Below are positions 59,581-64,000 of a DNA stretch of 64,000 bases, in pieces. Origin of the DNA: Achromobacter pestifer (GTDB taxonomy: Bacteria > Pseudomonadota > Gammaproteobacteria > Burkholderiales > Burkholderiaceae_B). Every line of letters starts with the position of its first letter. The stretch's first letter is position 1. The notes beneath the pieces are model-generated. The model had not been told where the DNA came from. It ran no database searches and was given only the letters and a program-made list of their open reading frames with translations. The position numbers and the translations under genes were made by a program. The DNA lies in contig NZ_CP053985.1 of assembly GCF_013267355.1 (NCBI RefSeq), positions 4,898,001 to 4,962,000 on the forward strand. The letters are read 5' to 3'.

Positions 59581-60585
59581 ATGGCTACTGAAGAACAGGC
59601 CGCCGACGACTCGAAGAGAGAGGTCGTCGCATCGATCGCCTATGTGAACGGACGGCGGGACCGCGAGGTTCCCATCGACGAAGTCGCCCAGTACGTCAGC
59701 CAGGACCACGGCATGCTGTGGATCGGCCTGCGCAATCCGCGCCCGGAAATGCTGGCCAAGGTCGCCAGCGAACTCGGCGCCTGCGACAAGAACCAGGAAG
59801 AAATGCTGGAGTCCCACCGGCGGCCGAAGATCATCGACTACGGCAACATGATCCTGATCGTCGCCATCACGGTGGAGGTCGAGGCCGAGCGCCCCATCTT
59901 CGGCGAGACCCAGTTCCTTATCGGCGACGGTTTCCTGGTCACGGTGCGGCGCGGCGCCACCGCCGGCCACAGTCCCTTGCGCGAACGTCTGGAAGCCTCG
60001 CCCGACCTGCTCAAGCGCGGCAGCGATTATGTGGCCTCGGAGTTGCTGGATTGGCTGGTGGACCGCTATGTGGCCGCGGCCGGCAAGATCGAATCCGTGG
60101 TCGAAGGCGCCGAGCAGAAGCTGCTGATCCGCGGCGCCAAGGACTCCGACATCCGCAGGCTGTACCGCCAGCGTCGCGACCTGCTGCGCATCCACACGGT
60201 GGTGTCGCCGCTGGCCGAGATCTGCCGCCGCCTGGCGCGGGTCGAGATGTCGGCGGTGGACGAACACGCCCGTCCGTACTTCGGCGAGGTGGCCGACCGC
60301 GTGCTGCGCGTGGACGAACTGTTCAACTCGCTGCGCGAATCGCTGGCGTTCGCCTTTGAAGCCAGCCTGATGATAGGCCAGGCCGCGCAGAACGACACCA
60401 CTCGCAAGTTGGCCTCCTGGGCTGCCATCCTGGCGGTGCCCACGGCCATCGCCGGCATCTACGGCATGAACTTCGAATTCATGCCCGAACTGAAGTCGCC
60501 CCTGGGCTATCCCATCACGCTGGGCGTCATCGCGTCGGTCTGTTCCTTCCTGTACTGGCGGTTCCGCAAGTCGGGCTGGCTGTAG
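59581..60585 (+). CDS. corA: CorA-family magnesium/cobalt channel
   Basis: A 334-residue inner-membrane divalent cation channel. A large cytoplasmic domain (residues 1-270) is followed by two C-terminal helices (LASWAAILAVPTAIAGIYG and ITLGVIASVCSFLYWRF). The selectivity motif GMN is in IYGMNFEFMPELKSPLGYP between them. AAAAGGG lies 5 bases before the ATG at 59581; a GTG two codons upstream is unlikely. Confidence 0.94.
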   Translation: MATEEQAADDSKREVVASIAYVNGRRDREVPIDEVAQYVSQDHGMLWIGLRNPRPEMLAKVASELGACDKNQEEMLESHRRPKIIDYGNMILIVAITVEVEAERPIFGETQFLIGDGFLVTVRRGATAGHSPLRERLEASPDLLKRGSDYVASELLDWLVDRYVAAAGKIESVVEGAEQKLLIRGAKDSDIRRLYRQRRDLLRIHTVVSPLAEICRRLARVEMSAVDEHARPYFGEVADRVLRVDELFNSLRESLAFAFEASLMIGQAAQNDTTRKLASWAAILAVPTAIAGIYGMNFEFMPELKSPLGYPITLGVIASVCSFLYWRFRKSGWL

Positions 60586-60664
60586 CGCGGACGTCCCGGA
60601 TAGGCCGCCGGAGTCGGGGCCTTTATGGCAAACTGCCTGCGTTTTCCTACCTGGAGCGCAGGCG

Positions 60665-61324
60665 GTGCGTGGCAAACCTAACTTTCGCGGCGGCAGCAAG
60701 CTGACCGCCCTGATCGTCGCCCTGATACTTGCGGCGGCAGGCGCCATCGTCAATTGGCTGCAGCCTTCAGGGACGCCGGGCCAGGACCGGGCCGAACGTC
60801 CGGCCCCCACGTCCCAGGGCCGGTCCGGCGCGACGCTGGCTGGCGGTATTCCGCAGGGCAGCTATACGCTCACGGGCATGATCGTGAACGTGGCCGACGG
60901 CGACACCGTGACCTTGCGCGCGCCCGACGGCCAGCACCGCATCCGCATGGACAGCATCGACGCGCCCGAAGAGGGCCACGGATCCGACCAGCCCGGACAG
61001 CCTTATGCCGAGGCCGCACGCAAGAATCTGGCCGATCTGGTCGCGGGCAAGACGCTCACCGCGCAATGCTACGAGAAGGACCAGTACGGCCGGGAAGTCT
61101 GCGCCCTGATCCTGGACGACGGCCGCTCGGCCAACCGCCTGCAGGTGGAGGCCGGCTACGCCTGGGCCTACACGGCGCGCCAGGGGGACTACCTGCGCGA
61201 CAAGGCCATGCCGGACCTGCAGCGCCAGGCCAAGTCGGCCGGCCGCGGCCTGTGGGCGCAGCCCGGCGCCATGCAACCCTGGAAGTGGCGCTACGACTGC
61301 TGGCGGCAGCGCCAGTGCGGCTGA
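60665..61324 (+). CDS. Thermonuclease (SNase-like) family nuclease, membrane-anchored
   Basis: A 219-residue protein with an N-terminal hydrophobic anchor (LTALIVALILAAAGAIVNWL) and a staphylococcal-nuclease domain (about residues 72-210): VADGDTVTLRAPDGQHRIRM, IDAPEEGHGSDQPGQPYAEA, and YGREVCALILDDGRSANRLQ, giving the Asp/Arg/Glu/Arg-type active site. Probably exported and anchored, acting on nucleic acids outside the cytoplasm. GTG start, with GGAG about 10 bases upstream. Confidence 0.88.
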   Translation: MRGKPNFRGGSKLTALIVALILAAAGAIVNWLQPSGTPGQDRAERPAPTSQGRSGATLAGGIPQGSYTLTGMIVNVADGDTVTLRAPDGQHRIRMDSIDAPEEGHGSDQPGQPYAEAARKNLADLVAGKTLTAQCYEKDQYGREVCALILDDGRSANRLQVEAGYAWAYTARQGDYLRDKAMPDLQRQAKSAGRGLWAQPGAMQPWKWRYDCWRQRQCG

Positions 61325-61445
61325 ACCACGGCGGACCCGGCCGGGATGCCCCGTCTGATGGCGACCGGCCCTGGGGGATGCCAGGGTATTGGCCCCGGCC
61401 CGTGTTTGCTATCCTCTGTCGCAACGATTCGAAGGGAAGGTTTCC

Positions 61446-63683
61446 ATGCGTGCATTGAAGCGGCTCTGGGCGGCGGCCATGCTGCTGTCGCTGGCGTTGG
61501 CGGGCTGCTCGCAAGAAAGCCCCATCAACAGCCCATACCCGTCCGGCGCCGAAAGCCAGAACACGCTGTTTTCCGCCTTCGTCAAGCGCTCTCCGAAGTA
61601 CCTGGACCCGGCCAGCTCTTATTCCGGCGACGAGACGCCTTATACGTACAATATCTATGAGACGCTGTACGGCTACCACTATCTGAAGCGGCCCTACGAA
61701 CTGGTGCCGCGCGCGGCGGCGTCGATCGATCCGCCCGTTTACCTCGACGCGCAGGGCAACACGCTGCCCGCCGATACGCCCGGCGAACAGATCGCGCAAA
61801 GCATCTACGACATCAAGATCCGGCCGGGCGCGCACTATGCGCCGCATCCGGCATTCGCCCGCAAGACCGACGGCGGCTACGACTACTTTCCGCTGGCGCC
61901 GGGCGAACTGGACGACAAGTTCTACATTCCCGATTTCCCGCGCACCGGCACCCGCGAACTGACGGCCGACGACTACGTCTACGCTTTCCGGCGCCTGGTC
62001 AGCCCGCGCGTGGTGTCGCCGATCTCCAGCCTCATGACCGAGCACGTGACCGGCCTGAAGGAGTACGCGGACCGGCTGCGCCAGCGCGACCAGGCGCTGC
62101 GACGCGACGTGCCGGGGGGCGCTGTAGCGCCGCCCTGGCTGGATCTGCGCGAGGCCGACGGCTTCACCGGGGTGCAGGCGCTGGATCCGCATACCCTGCG
62201 CATCCGCGTCAACGGCAAGTACCCGCAGTTCAAGTACTGGCTGGCCATGACCTTCACCGCGCCCATCCCCTGGGAAGCCGACCGTTTCTACAGCCAGCCG
62301 GGCATGGGGGCGCACGACCTGTCGTTCAACACCTGGCCAGTCGGCACCGGTCCCTACATGCTGGTGGAGTCGCTGCAGAACCGCCGCCACGTGCTGGGCC
62401 GCAATCCCAACTTCCATGGCGAGCCCTATCCCTGCCAAGGCGAGCCGGGCGACGCGGCGGCGGGGCTGCTGGCGGACTGCGGCAAGCCCACGCCCTTCAT
62501 CGACCGCGCGGAATTCAGCGTCGAAAAGGAAGCCATACCGCTGACCGGCAAGTTCTTGCAGGGCTACTACGACGTGCCGCAGATCGAGCGCGGCGAGTAC
62601 GGCGTGGCCATGCTGGTCGCGGCGGGCGACAGCCAGGACAAGGCACGCCTGTACAACGAACATGGCATCAAACTGCCGACGACGGTCGAGACCGCCAACT
62701 GGTATATGGGCTTCAACTGGCTGGACCCGGTGGTGGGCAAGGGCGACACGCCGGAACAGGAAGAAAGCAACCGCAAGCTGCGCCAGGCCATCAGCATCGC
62801 GTTCGACTGGGAAGAGTACGTCGCGGTGTTCGAGAACAGCCAGGCTTCGGTGGCTTACGGCCCGGTGCCGCCGGGCGTGCTCGGCTACCGCGAACCGCCG
62901 GAGGGCGTGAACCCGGTGGTCTACAACCTCGTGGACGGCAAGCCCGTGCGCAAGTCCGTGGACGTGGCGCGCCGCCTGCTGGCCGAGGCCGGCTATCCCG
63001 ACGGCCGCAACGCCAAGACCGGCGCGCCGCTGGTGCTCTATTACGACTCGATGCAGGGCGGCGGCTCCAATCCGCAGTTCGACTGGATGCGGCGTCAGAT
63101 GGCCAAGATCGGCGTGCAGCTGGACGTGCGCGCCACCGACTACAACCGCTTCCAGGACAAGATGATGCGCGGGTCCGCACAGATCTTCCTGTGGGGCTGG
63201 AACGCCGACTACCCCGATGCCGAGAATTTCCTGTTCCTGCTCTACGGCCCCAACGCCAAGGCCAAGGGCGGCGGCGAAAACGCGGCCAACTACGCCAGCC
63301 CCGAATACGACCGCCTTTTCGAGCAGATGAAGTTCCTGGACGACGGTCCTGAAAAGGAACAGCTCATCGCCCGGATGACCGCCATCGTACAGCGCGACGC
63401 ACCCTGGATGTTCGGCTACTTCCCGATGTCGGGCGGCGCGTACCAGCAATGGGTCGGCAACGCCAAACCGACCCAGATGGTCCGCAACACGCTGCAGTAC
63501 ATGAAGATCGATGCCGCCCTGCGGCAGCAGAAGATCGACGAGTGGAATTATCCGAGGTGGTGGCCGATAGGCCTGTTCGCGCTGTTGCTGGCGCTGGCGG
63601 TATGGCCGTCGTATGTGGCGCTGAAGCGGCGTGAGCGCCAGACGGCATTCGCGCCGGCCCTGGGCAAGGAGCATCAATCATGA
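61446..63683 (+). CDS. ABC transporter substrate-binding lipoprotein (family 5) with C-terminal membrane helix
   Basis: A 745-residue binding protein of the oligopeptide/dipeptide (SBP_bac_5) type. The lipobox is LALALAGCSQ with Cys near residue 21. TPYTYNIYETLYGYHYLKR, VVSPISSLMTEHVTGLKEY and FNTWPVGTGPYMLVESLQNR are family-like, and the C-terminal lobe has FLWGWNADYPDAENFLFLLYGP. It is longer than usual (about 530-600) and ends with a transmembrane helix (PIGLFALLLALAVWPSYVAL) plus a short cationic tail, so it may be held in the inner membrane. GGGAAGGTTTCC precedes the ATG. It overlaps the permease gene by 4 bases (ATGA). Confidence 0.9.
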   Translation: MRALKRLWAAAMLLSLALAGCSQESPINSPYPSGAESQNTLFSAFVKRSPKYLDPASSYSGDETPYTYNIYETLYGYHYLKRPYELVPRAAASIDPPVYLDAQGNTLPADTPGEQIAQSIYDIKIRPGAHYAPHPAFARKTDGGYDYFPLAPGELDDKFYIPDFPRTGTRELTADDYVYAFRRLVSPRVVSPISSLMTEHVTGLKEYADRLRQRDQALRRDVPGGAVAPPWLDLREADGFTGVQALDPHTLRIRVNGKYPQFKYWLAMTFTAPIPWEADRFYSQPGMGAHDLSFNTWPVGTGPYMLVESLQNRRHVLGRNPNFHGEPYPCQGEPGDAAAGLLADCGKPTPFIDRAEFSVEKEAIPLTGKFLQGYYDVPQIERGEYGVAMLVAAGDSQDKARLYNEHGIKLPTTVETANWYMGFNWLDPVVGKGDTPEQEESNRKLRQAISIAFDWEEYVAVFENSQASVAYGPVPPGVLGYREPPEGVNPVVYNLVDGKPVRKSVDVARRLLAEAGYPDGRNAKTGAPLVLYYDSMQGGGSNPQFDWMRRQMAKIGVQLDVRATDYNRFQDKMMRGSAQIFLWGWNADYPDAENFLFLLYGPNAKAKGGGENAANYASPEYDRLFEQMKFLDDGPEKEQLIARMTAIVQRDAPWMFGYFPMSGGAYQQWVGNAKPTQMVRNTLQYMKIDAALRQQKIDEWNYPRWWPIGLFALLLALAVWPSYVALKRRERQTAFAPALGKEHQS

Positions 63684-64000
63684 TCGGCTATGTAATCCGC
63701 CGGTTGCTGTACGGCGTGCTGATCCTGATCGGCGTGAACCTCTTCACCTTCATCCTGTTCTTCGCCGTGAACACGCCCGACGACATGGCGCGGCTGGCCA
63801 TCGGCGGGCAACGCGCCAACCAGGAAGCCGTGGAGAAATGGAAGGTCGAGCGCGGCTACGACAAGCCGCTGTTCTTCAATGCCCGCGCGCAAGGCGCGGC
63901 GCAACTGACCGACACGGTGTTCTACCAGCGTTCGGTGCCCTTGCTGGTCATGGATTTCGGCGCGTCCGACGGCGGGCGCGACATCGGCCGCGAGATCAAG
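63680..64000 (+). CDS. ABC transporter permease, DppB type, truncated by the window end
   Basis: The first 107 residues of an inner-membrane permease. IGYVIRRLLYGVLILIGVNLFTFILFF is seen as the first helix (quoted in part: YVIRRLLYGVLILIGVNL), the standard start of DppB/OppB/YejB subunits. It is followed by an unusually long soluble stretch (MARLAIGGQRANQEAVEKWK, ERGYDKPLFFNARAQ) before the next helix. Coupled to the binding protein upstream by an ATGA overlap; further subunits should lie beyond 64000. Confidence 0.85.
   Translation, partial: MIGYVIRRLLYGVLILIGVNLFTFILFFAVNTPDDMARLAIGGQRANQEAVEKWKVERGYDKPLFFNARAQGAAQLTDTVFYQRSVPLLVMDFGASDGGRDIGREIK

Noticed and set aside
61056..63677. Minus-strand open frame of 873 codons opposite the ABC binding protein
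   Set aside because: Antisense shadow spanning two real genes and their spacer; no ribosome site or recognisable domain.

Overview
The window looks like a chromosomal segment of a high-GC betaproteobacterium of the Alcaligenaceae (Achromobacter/Bordetella-like). This rests on the strongly GC-biased third positions, an orphan Bug-type solute-binding protein, a PsrA-like TetR regulator beside fatty-acid genes, and a GC-rich hairpin element that I recall from Burkholderiales intergenic DNA. The species is an inference; no rRNA or tRNA gene is visible.

Layout. 1-520: start of a kdgT-like sugar-acid permease with a 17-bp palindromic operator upstream. 668-6117: two near-identical TonB-dependent siderophore receptors in tandem, each behind a Fur-box-like sequence. 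An intact MarR gene lies upstream of the second, and a decayed MarR remnant sits between the two, so the unit [receptor + MarR] appears to have been duplicated. 6284-8838: a Bug-family binding protein and a sulfatase. 8889-23141 (minus): a 10-gene fatty-acid degradation cluster in the order psrA-like regulator, fadE, thiolase, fadJ-like, fadL, fadN/fadB-like, fadA-like, DUF4442 hotdog protein, chalcone-isomerase-like protein, fadD. A terminator-like hairpin lies inside it, in front of the fadN/fadB-like gene.

23523-48798: an exopolysaccharide region. It opens with an unusual formyltransferase-like/beta-propeller protein and two LuxR-type regulators whose receiver domains lack the phospho-accepting Asp. 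A colanic-acid-like locus follows in two arms diverging from about 41 kb. The minus arm is wcaJ, a GDP-mannose Nudix hydrolase, manC, vanZ-like, gmd, fcl, wzx, a GT2, a wzy-like polymerase, a GT4, a GT2, wcaF and wcaI. The plus arm is wza, wzc, manB/algC, pgi and galE. Together these make GDP-mannose, GDP-fucose and UDP-galactose, load a hexose-1-phosphate on undecaprenyl phosphate, extend, acetylate, flip, polymerise and export. No wzb phosphatase is present in the window.

48973-64000: mostly housekeeping genes. These are serine acetyltransferase, a Sir2 deacetylase, an inositol-monophosphatase family protein, gabT-gabD with a divergent MocR/GabR regulator, a DUF72 protein, a UvrD/Rep-type helicase behind a near-consensus LexA box, CorA, an SNase-like nuclease, and the start of a peptide-type ABC importer (binding protein plus a truncated permease).
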